DNA of 64,000 bases from Paenibacillus sp. SYP-B3998. GTDB taxonomy: Bacteria > Bacillota > Bacilli > Paenibacillales > NBRC-103111. The stretch covers positions 682,001 to 746,000 of the forward strand of contig NZ_JAAIKC010000001.1 of the NCBI RefSeq assembly GCF_010820665.1, in the 5' to 3' direction. Positions within the stretch are counted from its first letter, which is position 1. Each line of letters opens with the position of its first letter. Positions 1 through 8,050 of this stretch are shown here, in pieces. A program made the translations under genes and the position numbers. The notes beneath the pieces are model-generated. The model did not search any database. It was not told the DNA's origin and saw nothing but the letters and a program-made list of their open reading frames with translations.

Positions 1-208
1 CTAATGTGGCGAATTTGCGAAATTGAGCTTCATGCTCATGAAGGATGAAGAGGGAGATGACGGATAGAAGGCGTTGACCATCGAAAAGTCCATAATGCAA
101 GCCATTTTCATCATCTTCCAATTTGACAAAATCAATGGGACGGTCAGGCCACATGACCGCATGTCGTAATGTCCAAGCGAGTTCTTTCTCAATACGTGCG
201 ATCTTCAT
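1..208 (-). CDS. GNAT family N-acetyltransferase, N-terminal part (cut by window edge)
   Basis: Sixty-nine codons are visible, reading leftward from an ATG at 208-206 and leaving the window at base 1. A GGAGGGAT ribosome site lies at 217-224, about nine bases upstream. The translation begins MKIARIEKELAW and contains MWPDRP, FVKLEDDENGLHYGLF and QFRKFATL, the N-terminal pattern of small GNAT acetyltransferases in which a bulky arm precedes the acetyl-CoA core. The acceptor substrate cannot be told and the acetyl-CoA loop lies outside the window. The gene is divergent from the nucleoside importer operon. A longer open frame on the same strand (1-192) is a shadow. Confidence 0.7.
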   Translation of the reverse strand, partial: MKIARIEKELAWTLRHAVMWPDRPIDFVKLEDDENGLHYGLFDGQRLLSVISLFILHEHEAQFRKFATL

Positions 209-307
209 AAGGATTCATCCCTCCAAATTGTTGACATGTTAGGTGGAATTGACTACTATCAGTTTAGTTGGAAAAGTCACAATTTGTCGAATAGCAAAAA
301 AATATCT

Positions 308-336
308 TTGACTATATCCGAGTTATTTAGTAGGAT
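308..336 (+). promoter_or_regulatory. Sigma-A-type promoter of the first nucleoside importer operon
   Basis: TTGACT at 308-313 and TAGGAT at 331-336 are separated by 17 bases, 53 bases before the lipoprotein start at 390. An AAAGGGGAGAAA ribosome site follows at about 370-381. I see no purine riboswitch core in the short leader. Confidence 0.55.
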
Positions 337-389
337 ATACCTAAAGTATAGATTATACATACATATGTAAAAGGGGAGAAACCACACAC

Positions 390-1433
390 ATGAAAAAAGC
401 ACTATTTTCAATTTTTGCCGTTACTTTGTTAGTGACGGGTTGCGGTACAGCCAAAACAGAAACGGCTTCACCTGCAGCTACCAAAGCTGCTGAAGCAACT
501 AAGGCGCCAGAAACGAAATCCGCTAAAAAAATCATCCTCATTACGCCAGAAAAAATCGGCGTGAACCCTTTCTTCGCTCAAGAGGATGAAGGCGTGAAAA
601 AAGCTGGGAAAGAATTCGGCGTAGATGTGAAAACGGTAGAATCCACAGATGCAAGCGCAATTGAGCAAAACTTGCGCGCCGCTGTTGCTGATAACTACGA
701 TTTGATTATTACGAGCTCCTTCGAATCTGAGGATGCTTTGAAAAAAGTAGCTGCTGAGAATCCGAAGAAAGCTTTTGCTATTATTGATACGGTCGTGGAT
801 TTGCCAAATGTGAGAAGCGTTGTTTTCCGTGAGCAAGAAGCTTCCTATTTGCTTGGCGCTGCTGCTGGTCTAGCAACTAAGAAAAACGTCGTTGGTATGG
901 TTGCAGCTGTAGATATCCCGTTAATTAAGAAATATACTTTGGGCTTCCAAGAAGGTTTGAAAGCAACGAACCCGAACGCAAAATTCATCGTGAACTATGT
1001 AGGGAGCTTCACAGATCCGGCTAAAGCAAAAGAGCTTGCTTTAACGCAGTTCTCCCAAGGAGCGGACTTTATTGCCGGCGCATCGGCAGTTGGCGATCTT
1101 GGCGTGTTCGAAGCGGCAAAAGAAAAAGGCTTTTATACGTCCGGACAAGATATTGATCGTACAGTAACGGATCCTGAGCACATCGTGCTTTCCCAATTAA
1201 AAGGAACGGACAGCGTGGCTTACCAGACGGTAAAAGATTTCGTGAATGGCACGTTTAAGTTCGGCGCTGTCGATTACGGCTTGAAAGAAGACGGCGTAGG
1301 TCTTACGTTCGTAACAAAAGAAAGTAAATCCCAATTGAGTCCGTTTGTTGGACCAGAAGTTGTAAATAAAGTGAAAGCTATCCGCGATGATATCGTTGCC
1401 GGTAAAGTAACCGTAACGAATCCTCTGAAATAG
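390..1433 (+). CDS. BMP family nucleoside-binding lipoprotein
   Basis: This 347-residue protein starts with a lipoprotein signal peptide ending in LLVTGCG, with the lipidated cysteine at residue 18. An Ala/Thr/Lys-rich linker follows, and then a periplasmic-binding fold of the BMP/Med (PnrA) type from about residue 45, with NPFFAQEDEGVKKAGKEF and FREQEASYLLGAAAGL. Proteins of this family bind purine or pyrimidine nucleosides outside the membrane and pass them to an ABC permease. It is first in an operon with a double-domain ATPase, two permeases and a nucleoside phosphorylase, which supports nucleoside uptake. It resembles the NupN component of Bacillus. Which nucleoside is bound cannot be read from sequence. 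Confidence 0.85.
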   Translation: MKKALFSIFAVTLLVTGCGTAKTETASPAATKAAEATKAPETKSAKKIILITPEKIGVNPFFAQEDEGVKKAGKEFGVDVKTVESTDASAIEQNLRAAVADNYDLIITSSFESEDALKKVAAENPKKAFAIIDTVVDLPNVRSVVFREQEASYLLGAAAGLATKKNVVGMVAAVDIPLIKKYTLGFQEGLKATNPNAKFIVNYVGSFTDPAKAKELALTQFSQGADFIAGASAVGDLGVFEAAKEKGFYTSGQDIDRTVTDPEHIVLSQLKGTDSVAYQTVKDFVNGTFKFGAVDYGLKEDGVGLTFVTKESKSQLSPFVGPEVVNKVKAIRDDIVAGKVTVTNPLK

Positions 1434-1460
1434 GAAGTTCAACAATCGCATAATGAACCC

Positions 1461-1492
1461 GGAAACTGTTTACGGAGACGTAGGCAGTTTCC
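1461..1492 (+). promoter_or_regulatory. Intercistronic stem-loop between binding protein and ATPase
   Basis: GGAAACTG (1461-1468) pairs with CAGTTTCC (1485-1492), with an inner TACG/CGTA stem. No U-run follows, so it is not a classical terminator. Such hairpins after binding-protein genes often protect the upstream message and lower downstream expression; that role is inferred. Confidence 0.45.
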
Positions 1493-1523
1493 TCATGTCT
1501 AGGTAGAGGAGTGCGAAACGGTT

Positions 1524-3023
1524 ATGCTGCTTCAAATGAGCCAAATTACAAAAAGTTATGGGAGCTTAACGGCCAACTCGAATGTAGACTTTTCTTTGCG
1601 TGAAGGCGAGATTCATGCGTTAGTCGGGGAGAATGGGGCAGGCAAAACGACCCTAATGCGTATCCTTTACGGGATGGAACAGCCAACAGCAGGCAGCATC
1701 CATTTGCGCGGAAAAGAAGCTGTATTTGCGAATCCAACGGACGCCATTCGCTGTGGGATCGGGATGGTACATCAACATTTCATGTTGTTTCCGTCTTTTA
1801 CCGTGGCCGAGAATATCGTGATCGGTAACGAGCCGAAGGCTGGCGTGAAGTTTGACCGTAAGCAAGCGGCGATCCAGGTCGAGGAGTTGTGCGCTAAGTA
1901 TCGACTTCCTATCGATCCGCTTAAGAAAGTCGCTGATTGTCCGCTAGGACTACAGCAGCGCGTAGAAATTCTGAAGGTGCTTTATCAGGGCGCAGATATC
2001 ATTATTTTAGATGAACCTACAGGTGTTCTGACGCCCTTGGAAGCGAAAGAACTGCTTGTTATTATGAAAAGTTTAGCCAGTCAAGGCAAAAGCTTCATTA
2101 TTATCACGCACAAGCTGCATGAAGTGATGGAGGTTGCGGATCGGATCACCGTCTTGCGTGATGGTAAAATTACAGGAACACTCGACGCATCCGCTACGAA
2201 CGTAGAGGAGCTGTCGAAGCTTATGGTCGGCAGGGAGTTGGCAAACGCATCTCGAGCTGCCGCTAACCTCGGTGAAACCGTTCTCGAAGTGAAGGACATC
2301 TCCATCCAAGGAGGCAAGGGAAAGCCAATTTTGGATCGTGTCACGCTCCAAGTGAAAGCCGGAGAAATCGTTGGTATCGCTGGTATTTCCGGGAATGGAC
2401 AGTCCGAGCTCATTCAAAGCATCACGGGACTTCAACCAACCGATCAAGGGCAGATTCGTTTAATGGGCAAAGACATAACGGGATGTTCGGTAAGGGAAAT
2501 CAGAGATGTGGGGCTTTCTCATATTCCTGAAGACCGCTACCAATGGGGGGCGGCGAAGGAGGGAACTGTTCTTGAGAACGGTACGATGGGCCACCACCGA
2601 ACGAACAGTCGTAAAGGCATTCTGAAAGGAAAATCCCTGCGCAATATGGTGGACGGTTTTATTCAGCAGTTCCAGATTAAAGCAGGCTCACAGGATACTA
2701 AAGTGAAATACCTTTCCGGGGGTAATCTGCAAAAGCTGATCGTAGCCAGAGAAATGGCGCAAAATCAGCCCTTCTTAATTGCCGCTGAGCCTACGCGCGG
2801 TGTGGATATCGGAGCGATGGAGCTTATACACGATGAGCTGTTGAAAAAACGCAGCGAGCAAGGAGCCATTCTTCTCGTGTCTTCGGAATTAACGGAGATA
2901 CTCAAGCTCTCCGATCGTATTATTGTTATGTATGAAGGTCGAATTGCCGGCGAATTGTCTGCGCAGGAGGCGACTGAGGAACAAATCAGTCTATGGATGG
3001 CGGGAGGCGATTCGCATGCTTAA
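1524..3023 (+). CDS. Nucleoside ABC importer ATPase (two fused nucleotide-binding domains)
   Basis: This 499-residue protein carries two ABC ATPase domains in tandem, as in RbsA and NupO. The first has Walker A GENGAGKTT (about residues 36-44), the MVHQHFMLF Q-loop typical of BMP-linked ATPases, signature CPLGLQQRVEI and Walker B IIILDEPTGVLTP. The second has the usual degenerate P-loop GISGNGQSE, signature LSGGNLQKLIVAREMA and AAEPTRGVDIGA. It energises the permease pair encoded downstream. The ATG at 1524 has an AGAGGAG about 12 bases upstream; an ATG at 1536 is an alternative. The gene overlaps the next by 8 bases. Confidence 0.88.
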   Translation: MLLQMSQITKSYGSLTANSNVDFSLREGEIHALVGENGAGKTTLMRILYGMEQPTAGSIHLRGKEAVFANPTDAIRCGIGMVHQHFMLFPSFTVAENIVIGNEPKAGVKFDRKQAAIQVEELCAKYRLPIDPLKKVADCPLGLQQRVEILKVLYQGADIIILDEPTGVLTPLEAKELLVIMKSLASQGKSFIIITHKLHEVMEVADRITVLRDGKITGTLDASATNVEELSKLMVGRELANASRAAANLGETVLEVKDISIQGGKGKPILDRVTLQVKAGEIVGIAGISGNGQSELIQSITGLQPTDQGQIRLMGKDITGCSVREIRDVGLSHIPEDRYQWGAAKEGTVLENGTMGHHRTNSRKGILKGKSLRNMVDGFIQQFQIKAGSQDTKVKYLSGGNLQKLIVAREMAQNQPFLIAAEPTRGVDIGAMELIHDELLKKRSEQGAILLVSSELTEILKLSDRIIVMYEGRIAGELSAQEATEEQISLWMAGGDSHA

Positions 3024-4083
3024 CTGGAAAGCGAACATAAGCGCGTGGTTGCAGCCGCTCATTGCAATCTGCATCGGTCTAATCGGGGGAGCCATTGCTA
3101 TTGCGTGGATTGGTGGCTCAATTACCGACACATATGCACAAATGTGGAAAGGGGCTTTTGGCAATTTCTACTTTCTGACGAACACCCTAACGCGGGCGAC
3201 ACCACTTATTTTGGTCGGCTTAGGGGTTTCAATTGCATTTCGTGCTGGATTTTTCAATATGGGATCAGAAGGCCAAATGATTCTTGGTGCGTTATCCGCA
3301 GCATTAATTGCGCTTTATTTGCCTGGGCCAGCCGTCTTCAAACTGATTGCAGCTATTCTTGGCGGTATTACCGCTGGCGGCATTTGGTCCGCTTTTGCAG
3401 GCTATTTGGATGCTAGGTTTAAAATGAACCTTATCATCACGACGCTGCTGCTGAATTACATTGCTGCCTTATTCGCCGGTTATTTAGTCGCCTATCCGTT
3501 GAAAGACAAAACAGGCTCCGCGGCGCTCGCGCAAACGATGATGGTGGACAAAAGCGTATGGCTGCCTAAGCTTTTCCAAGGGATGAGTGTGCATGCGGGC
3601 TTTATCATCGCAATTGGGCTTGCTGTCCTTTTATACATATTTATTAAATATACGAAGTCCGGTTATGAAATCAGGATGCTCGGTTATAATCCGTTGTTCG
3701 CTGCCTATGGCGGAGTGAACAGAGGGAAGCTGATGCTGGCGAGCATGTTTGCTAGCGGCGGATTTGCCGGACTGGCTGGCGCTGTCGAAGTGCTGGGCAT
3801 GCAGTATCGGTATACCGACGGGATGGTGTCCAACCCAGGCTACGCTTGGTCGGGCATTATGGCGACGCTGCTCTCAGGAGCTCATCCGCTAGGCACTGCG
3901 GTGGCAGCTGTTCTTCTGGCGGCTTTGCAGACTGGCGGCATGGGTGTTGAACGAAACACGAGCATTCCATTGGAAATTTCGAGCGTTATTCAATCTCTAC
4001 TCATCTTGTTCGTCACTGCCAAATTCAGCTACACGATCTGGAAGCGCAGAAAGGGAGGGAAAAGCGATGCAGCATCTTCTTGA
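3016..4083 (+). CDS. Nucleoside ABC transporter permease, subunit 1
   Basis: This is a 355-residue polytopic membrane protein of the branched-chain amino acid/nucleoside permease family (NupP/YufP-like). It has many hydrophobic segments and the hallmarks FRAGFFNMGSEGQMILGA and YEIRMLGYNPLFAAYGGVN. The open frame extends upstream to 2923, but the chosen ATG at 3016 follows a GGGAGGC ribosome site and overlaps the ATPase stop by 8 bases, the usual operon arrangement. It should pair with the next permease to form the channel. Confidence 0.85.
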   Translation: MLNWKANISAWLQPLIAICIGLIGGAIAIAWIGGSITDTYAQMWKGAFGNFYFLTNTLTRATPLILVGLGVSIAFRAGFFNMGSEGQMILGALSAALIALYLPGPAVFKLIAAILGGITAGGIWSAFAGYLDARFKMNLIITTLLLNYIAALFAGYLVAYPLKDKTGSAALAQTMMVDKSVWLPKLFQGMSVHAGFIIAIGLAVLLYIFIKYTKSGYEIRMLGYNPLFAAYGGVNRGKLMLASMFASGGFAGLAGAVEVLGMQYRYTDGMVSNPGYAWSGIMATLLSGAHPLGTAVAAVLLAALQTGGMGVERNTSIPLEISSVIQSLLILFVTAKFSYTIWKRRKGGKSDAASS

Positions 4084-4990
4084 TGTTTCCTTATTCAATT
4101 CGATGATCCGAATGGTCGCTCCCATACTGCTTGCTGCATTAGGCGGGGCGATCTGTTCCAGAGTTGGGTTGTTCAATGTGGGCTTGGAAGGGTTCATATT
4201 GGTCGGCGCATTCTCAGCGATTGTCGGCAACCATTATACGGGCAATGTATTTCTGGCTGTCCTCATAGCGGTGGCAGCGACATTACTGTTTTCACTTATT
4301 TTTGCTTATATTAGTATTCATCTACAAGCGAATGTCATTGTCGTAGGTATTTCATTTAATTTTCTGGCCCTTGGTTTAACGGCATTTTGCTTAAAAGCTA
4401 TCTTTCATGTCAAAGGCGCATTTTACGATAAAAATATGGTTGGATTACCGAAGTGGAATATTCCTTACATTCAGGACATTCCTGTAATCGGAGGCATTGT
4501 ATCGGGGCATTCCCCGCTCGTTTACCTCGCTTTTGTGCTTGTTATTGGCCTTCAGTATTTCTTGTTCAGATCCGTACTTGGATTCCGGTTGCTGGCTGTG
4601 GGTGAAAATCCTGTTGCGGCTAAAAGCATCGGCATCAAGGTGAACCGGATGCAGTACGTGGCTGTGCTAATTTGCGGAGTGCTCTGCGGGCTTGCAGGCG
4701 CTCAATTGTCACTTGGACAAGTGACGATGTTTACCGAGGGCATGACTGCGGGTAGAGGGTTTATCGCGCTGGTGGCTACGATGCTTGGACAGGCGAACCC
4801 GCTTGGCGTTATGGCATCCAGCCTACTATTTGGTTTAATGGATGCATTCAGTATCAGGCTGCAAGGATTCTCACTGCCAACGCATTTCACCCAAATGCTT
4901 CCCTATGTTGTAACTCTGCTAGCGATGCTCTTCTTTAGAAAAAGCAGCTACATGGCAGATGCCCAGAAAGCAAACGGCAGCTCTAGGTAG
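4067..4990 (+). CDS. Nucleoside ABC transporter permease, subunit 2
   Basis: This 307-residue NupQ/YufQ-like permease contains GGAICSRVGLFNVGLEGF near the N-terminus and FRLLAVGENPVAAKSIGI in the cytoplasmic coupling loop. The ATG at 4067 follows GGGAGGGAAAAGCG and lies 17 bases inside the end of the first permease gene. Starts further upstream would add about 41 residues that are an out-of-frame shadow of the first permease. It completes the importer with the lipoprotein and ATPase. Confidence 0.85.
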   Translation: MQHLLDVSLFNSMIRMVAPILLAALGGAICSRVGLFNVGLEGFILVGAFSAIVGNHYTGNVFLAVLIAVAATLLFSLIFAYISIHLQANVIVVGISFNFLALGLTAFCLKAIFHVKGAFYDKNMVGLPKWNIPYIQDIPVIGGIVSGHSPLVYLAFVLVIGLQYFLFRSVLGFRLLAVGENPVAAKSIGIKVNRMQYVAVLICGVLCGLAGAQLSLGQVTMFTEGMTAGRGFIALVATMLGQANPLGVMASSLLFGLMDAFSIRLQGFSLPTHFTQMLPYVVTLLAMLFFRKSSYMADAQKANGSSR

Positions 4991-5035
4991 CTGGGATGCG
5001 TTCGCTTAAGCAAGACGGTTAGGAGGATATCGAAC

Positions 5036-5713
5036 ATGAAAGTAGACAGTAAGGCGGAGCGTATTAAACGGATGAAGCTTCCTGTGTTAAAGGTTGCTCC
5101 TGAGCTGGCTGATCGGATACCGCCGGGACAGGTTGTGACGGATCGATTCCCTATTCTGCATGAGGGAGAAGTTCCTAATTACGAGATGAGCGAATGGACC
5201 TTGCGTGTGTTCGGTGAAGTGGCCGAAGAGAAAACGTTTCACTATGAAGAACTGCTCGCCCTGCCCCAAACGCAGGTCGTTTGCGATATTCACTGTGTAA
5301 CCCGCTGGTCTAAGCTGGATACAGTTTGGGAAGGTGTGAGGTTTCGAGATTTTCTTCAGCTGCTGGATATTAAGCCTGAAGGCAAGTATGTTATGCTGCA
5401 TGCGGATAATGAGTATGAGACAAATGTCCCGCTTGAAGATTTAATGGGGGATCACATTTTACTAGCGTTTAAGTATGACGGACAACCGCTCACGCTTAAA
5501 CACGGCTGGCCGCTTCGTTTCCTCGTGCCTCATTTGTATTTTTGGAAAAGCGCGAAATGGATTCGCGGGATTGAATTTATGAAGGAAGATCGGGAAGGGT
5601 TCTGGGAGCGAAATGGCTTTCATAATACTGCGGAGCCCTTCGCGGAGCAGCGCTTCTCAGGGGAATCGATTCCGATTCCGGAAGATGAATGGGTAAAAAA
5701 GGAGTTTGATTAA
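5036..5713 (+). CDS. YuiH-like molybdopterin oxidoreductase (sulfite oxidase fold)
   Basis: This 225-residue single-domain protein has the sulfite-oxidase molybdopterin-binding fold. VVCDIHCVTRWSKLDTVWEGV (about residues 78-98) holds the cysteine expected to bind molybdenum, followed by LKHGWPLRFLVPHLYFWKSAKW. It has no signal peptide, haem domain or dimerisation domain, so it matches the compact cytoplasmic YuiH type. An AGGAGG site precedes the ATG. It lies between a nucleoside permease and a nucleoside phosphorylase, an unusual place for a molybdoenzyme. Its substrate is unknown; a nucleobase or purine-derived compound is only a guess from context. Confidence 0.8.
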   Translation: MKVDSKAERIKRMKLPVLKVAPELADRIPPGQVVTDRFPILHEGEVPNYEMSEWTLRVFGEVAEEKTFHYEELLALPQTQVVCDIHCVTRWSKLDTVWEGVRFRDFLQLLDIKPEGKYVMLHADNEYETNVPLEDLMGDHILLAFKYDGQPLTLKHGWPLRFLVPHLYFWKSAKWIRGIEFMKEDREGFWERNGFHNTAEPFAEQRFSGESIPIPEDEWVKKEFD

Positions 5714-5714
5714 T

Positions 5715-6443
5715 ATGTTGCTACCAATTTTGCAAGTGAATGCGGAAGAGCTATCTCCCTATGCGATCGTGTGCGGCGATCCGTTTCGAGCTGAAATCAT
5801 CGCTAGTCGATTAGATAATGCGAAGGAGCTTGCTTTCAGTCGGGAATACCGGACATTTGTAGGGGAATCTGAGGGTGTACGGATTACTGTTGTGAGTCAT
5901 GGCGTTGGATCTCCTGGTGCAGCGGTGTGCTTTGAGGAGTTAATTAAAGGCGGCGTGAAGACACTCATTCGCGTCGGTACAGCGGGTTCTTACTCGTCAG
6001 ATGTTCCACCGGGCAGCTTGATCGTCAGTACAGCGGCTGTACGGGAAGAGGGTTTAACCAAGCAGTTAGTCCCACATGGTTTTCCGGCAGTAGCGGATCT
6101 TGAGGTTGTCAGCGCTTTGTACGAAGCGGCAAGCGAGACAGAAGGTCTAGTCAAAAAAGGAATTACAGTTACCTTAGATGCTTTCTTCCAAGGTGTAGTT
6201 GAATTTCCTCATCGGGCGTACAAGCAGGCTGGCGCGCTTGCCGTCGAGATGGAAATCGCAGCCCTGTATGTCATTGCCTCCTTACGGGGCGTACGCGCGG
6301 GTGCGATTGTGGCTTTGGACGGTTATGCCGACGCGGATTTGAAAGAAGTTTACAATCCGCACACAGATGTTGTTGCAAATGCGGTTGAGCGAGAGATTCA
6401 AGCTGCGATAAGAGCTATCGTTAAGCTGCATGCAACTGAATAG
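5715..6443 (+). CDS. Nucleoside phosphorylase (PNP/UDP family)
   Basis: This 242-residue protein is of the trimeric/hexameric purine-uridine phosphorylase superfamily. It shows the phosphate-binding start YAIVCGDPFRAE, VVSHGVGSPGAAVCFEEL, LIRVGTAGSY and the ribose-binding glutamate region VEMEIAALYVIA, then ALDGYAD near the base-binding loop. It splits a nucleoside with phosphate to give a free base and (deoxy)ribose-1-phosphate. The ATG at 5715 is preferred over the in-frame TTG at 5706 because the AAAAAAGGAG site lies about 10 bases before it. It is the last gene of the importer operon, so imported nucleosides are probably its substrates. Purine versus uridine preference is not resolved. 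Confidence 0.85.
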   Translation: MLLPILQVNAEELSPYAIVCGDPFRAEIIASRLDNAKELAFSREYRTFVGESEGVRITVVSHGVGSPGAAVCFEELIKGGVKTLIRVGTAGSYSSDVPPGSLIVSTAAVREEGLTKQLVPHGFPAVADLEVVSALYEAASETEGLVKKGITVTLDAFFQGVVEFPHRAYKQAGALAVEMEIAALYVIASLRGVRAGAIVALDGYADADLKEVYNPHTDVVANAVEREIQAAIRAIVKLHATE

Positions 6444-6470
6444 GTTGATAAAAAAATTTCCTTAAATGGA

Positions 6471-6520
6471 AAAGAAAGAAGCAGTTCTCCACTACAATCG
6501 GGAGATCTGCTTCTTTCTTT
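6471..6520. terminator. Terminator between convergent genes
   Basis: AAAGAAAGAAGCAG and CTGCTTCTTTCTTT form a 14-base stem around a roughly 22-base loop. A/T runs on both sides make it plausible in both directions, for the phosphorylase operon and the CwlJ-like gene. Confidence 0.7.
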
Positions 6521-6559
6521 GTATCCAAACAAGAAAAAGAGCCATTCGGCCCTCTCTTG

Positions 6560-6988
6560 TTAAAACGTATTATAGATATTTTGGCACGTTTCCGCCGTAG
6601 GCTGGTAAAAGCAATGCTTCTTGAAACGAGCCACTAAGGGTTGATTATACCAAGTAGGCGGGCAATCACCTTTTGGTCTGAAATACCACAAGCTGAATTT
6701 CGCAGGCCAATGGCGTTCGCCGTTTACTGCTCTTCGTGCCAAGCGTATTTCGCGTTCACGGGCGCTTTGATAAAAGTAACCATGCAGGAGTGCTTCAAAG
6801 GCATGCGGTTGGTTGACCATTTGCGGAATTGTGCAGATCCCCTTGAAATCCGAACAATTGGCTCTGACTCGATTGATCCCTACATTGCCTACAAGCTGCA
6901 TGCCCATTATTCCTTCGCCTTCTGCTTCAGCTCGAAGTAATCGCGCCAAGAGGTTGATATCCTGATCCCTCGCTTTAACAACTGCCAT
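6560..6988 (-). CDS. CwlJ/SleB-type cell wall hydrolase
   Basis: This 142-residue protein is the size of Bacillus CwlJ and consists of one SleB/CwlJ hydrolase domain (Hydrolase_2). It shows LLARLLRAEAEGEGIMGMQLVGNVGINRV with the probable catalytic glutamate, IPQMVNQPHAFEA, and the closing LWYFRPKGDCPPTW...GRF-like region. There is no signal peptide, as in CwlJ, which sits in the spore coat and degrades cortex peptidoglycan during germination. The ATG follows a GGGGTGA ribosome site. A 28-base palindrome lies 24 bases upstream. GerQ, the usual partner of CwlJ, is not adjacent here. Confidence 0.82.
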   Translation of the reverse strand: MAVVKARDQDINLLARLLRAEAEGEGIMGMQLVGNVGINRVRANCSDFKGICTIPQMVNQPHAFEALLHGYFYQSAREREIRLARRAVNGERHWPAKFSLWYFRPKGDCPPTWYNQPLVARFKKHCFYQPTAETCQNIYNTF

Positions 6989-7011
6989 GAGTTCACCCCA
7001 GTCTAGATGTG

Positions 7012-7039
7012 TAGTTATAACAATATATTGTTATAACTA
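7012..7039. repeat. Perfect 28-base palindrome upstream of the cwlJ-like gene
   Basis: Both strands read TAGTTATAAC AATATATT GTTATAACTA. It lies between the end of the siderophore operon and the cwlJ-like start, 24 bases before its ATG. It lacks a U-run and overlaps likely -10-like AT-rich DNA, so an operator is more likely than a terminator. Confidence 0.5.
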
Positions 7040-7081
7040 GGTTAGGTGACAGTCTAAGCGGGAATTTTTTGGCGAATGCCG

Positions 7082-8050
7082 TTATTGAAATAAATACCTT
7101 AAATATGCGCCGATTACGTCTCGGGATTTTCCTTCAGATGGAAGCACATGGCTATCCATCCCTGGGAGCACATTGACTTCAATGATGCCGCCGCCGGTGA
7201 TGGATACAGGTTGGGAAATATGAGGGCATCTTAGATCAATGCCCGCTACATCAATGCCTAGCAAATCAGCAGCTTTGATAGCAATATCAATGTTTTCCAT
7301 GCAGATCTCATCGGTTCGATCGATGTTGGCGCCGCCTGTAAAGTCATTACTATTTAATCGAACTTGAACAAGCTCACCAAGCGGCAAAATACTACTTAGC
7401 TGTAGCTGTAAGGATTGCAGGTGTAAAATGAGCGGTTGGTCGATCGGGATATGCATGAGCGGTGTATTTTGATCTTTCGTTCCACGTCTAGGATCTTGAT
7501 TGGCTCGTTCAATAAGTTCTTGAATCGTGGACACGCCATCCCCAGTAACCGATGGCGGACATGTTTCTAAGACGCCGACAACGGTTTTATCGATGACTAG
7601 AATTCTGTAATCCCGGCCTTCGGCTTGCTCTTGCAAAATAACATGCGAACTGAAGGAAAGGGCGTGCTCTATGGCTGCTTGTAGCTCAAGCGGGTCGCGA
7701 ATATTCATCACGATGCCGACACCGCGATTCGTATTAAAAGGCTTAACAACCAAGGGAGCGTGCTGGCGCAAGAAGGATTCCGCTTCCACACTGTATGCTT
7801 GTACAAGGCAAAAGTGCGGAATTGGCAATCCGGCGTCTCTTAGAAGGATGTTGGTGGCTACCTTGTTCGTGGAGAGGAAACCAGAAATAAAGGGCAGCTT
7901 GTTAGATCTTGTTTTGTTAATGTAGATGCGTTTAATCCCATTGTCGAGAAGAAGTATATCTTCTAAACCAGGAATGAGCGGTTCGCAAATAATGCCCATT
8001 TCTTGGGCTTTTTCCTTAATTAAACGGTTATGAATATTGGTTACTTGCAT
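7082..8050 (-). CDS. Stand-alone ATP-grasp ligase resembling the cyanophycin synthetase ATP-grasp domain
   Basis: This 322-residue protein has the ATP-grasp core in the order seen in cyanophycin synthetase. It shows LSTNKVATNILLRDAGLPIP, LVVKPFNTNRGVGI (nucleotide lysine), EGRDYRILVIDKTVVGV, VTGDGVSTIQELIERANQDP, GGANIDRTDEI and the metal-binding end IEVNVLPGMDSHVLPSEGKS. Such enzymes activate a carboxylate as acyl phosphate and join it to an amine. It lacks the Mur-ligase half of cyanophycin synthetase. The ATG at 8050 has an AGAGGTGA site and overlaps the MFS gene end by 23 bases, so it is co-transcribed with the exporter and NIS synthetase. A role in building or decorating the siderophore is inferred from context only. 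Confidence 0.75.
   Translation of the reverse strand: MQVTNIHNRLIKEKAQEMGIICEPLIPGLEDILLLDNGIKRIYINKTRSNKLPFISGFLSTNKVATNILLRDAGLPIPHFCLVQAYSVEAESFLRQHAPLVVKPFNTNRGVGIVMNIRDPLELQAAIEHALSFSSHVILQEQAEGRDYRILVIDKTVVGVLETCPPSVTGDGVSTIQELIERANQDPRRGTKDQNTPLMHIPIDQPLILHLQSLQLQLSSILPLGELVQVRLNSNDFTGGANIDRTDEICMENIDIAIKAADLLGIDVAGIDLRCPHISQPVSITGGGIIEVNVLPGMDSHVLPSEGKSRDVIGAYLRYLFQ

Noticed and set aside
1..192. Minus-strand open frame of 63 codons at the left edge
   Set aside because: Wrong frame; the frame starting at 208 has a ribosome site and reads as a GNAT protein.
209..389. Purine riboswitch before the first nucleoside importer
   Set aside because: The conserved core and stem sequences of the class are absent; only a promoter is seen.
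468..836. Minus-strand open frame of 122 codons
   Set aside because: Shadow of the BMP lipoprotein gene.
3045..3416. Plus-strand open frame of 123 codons
   Set aside because: Out-of-frame shadow of the first permease.
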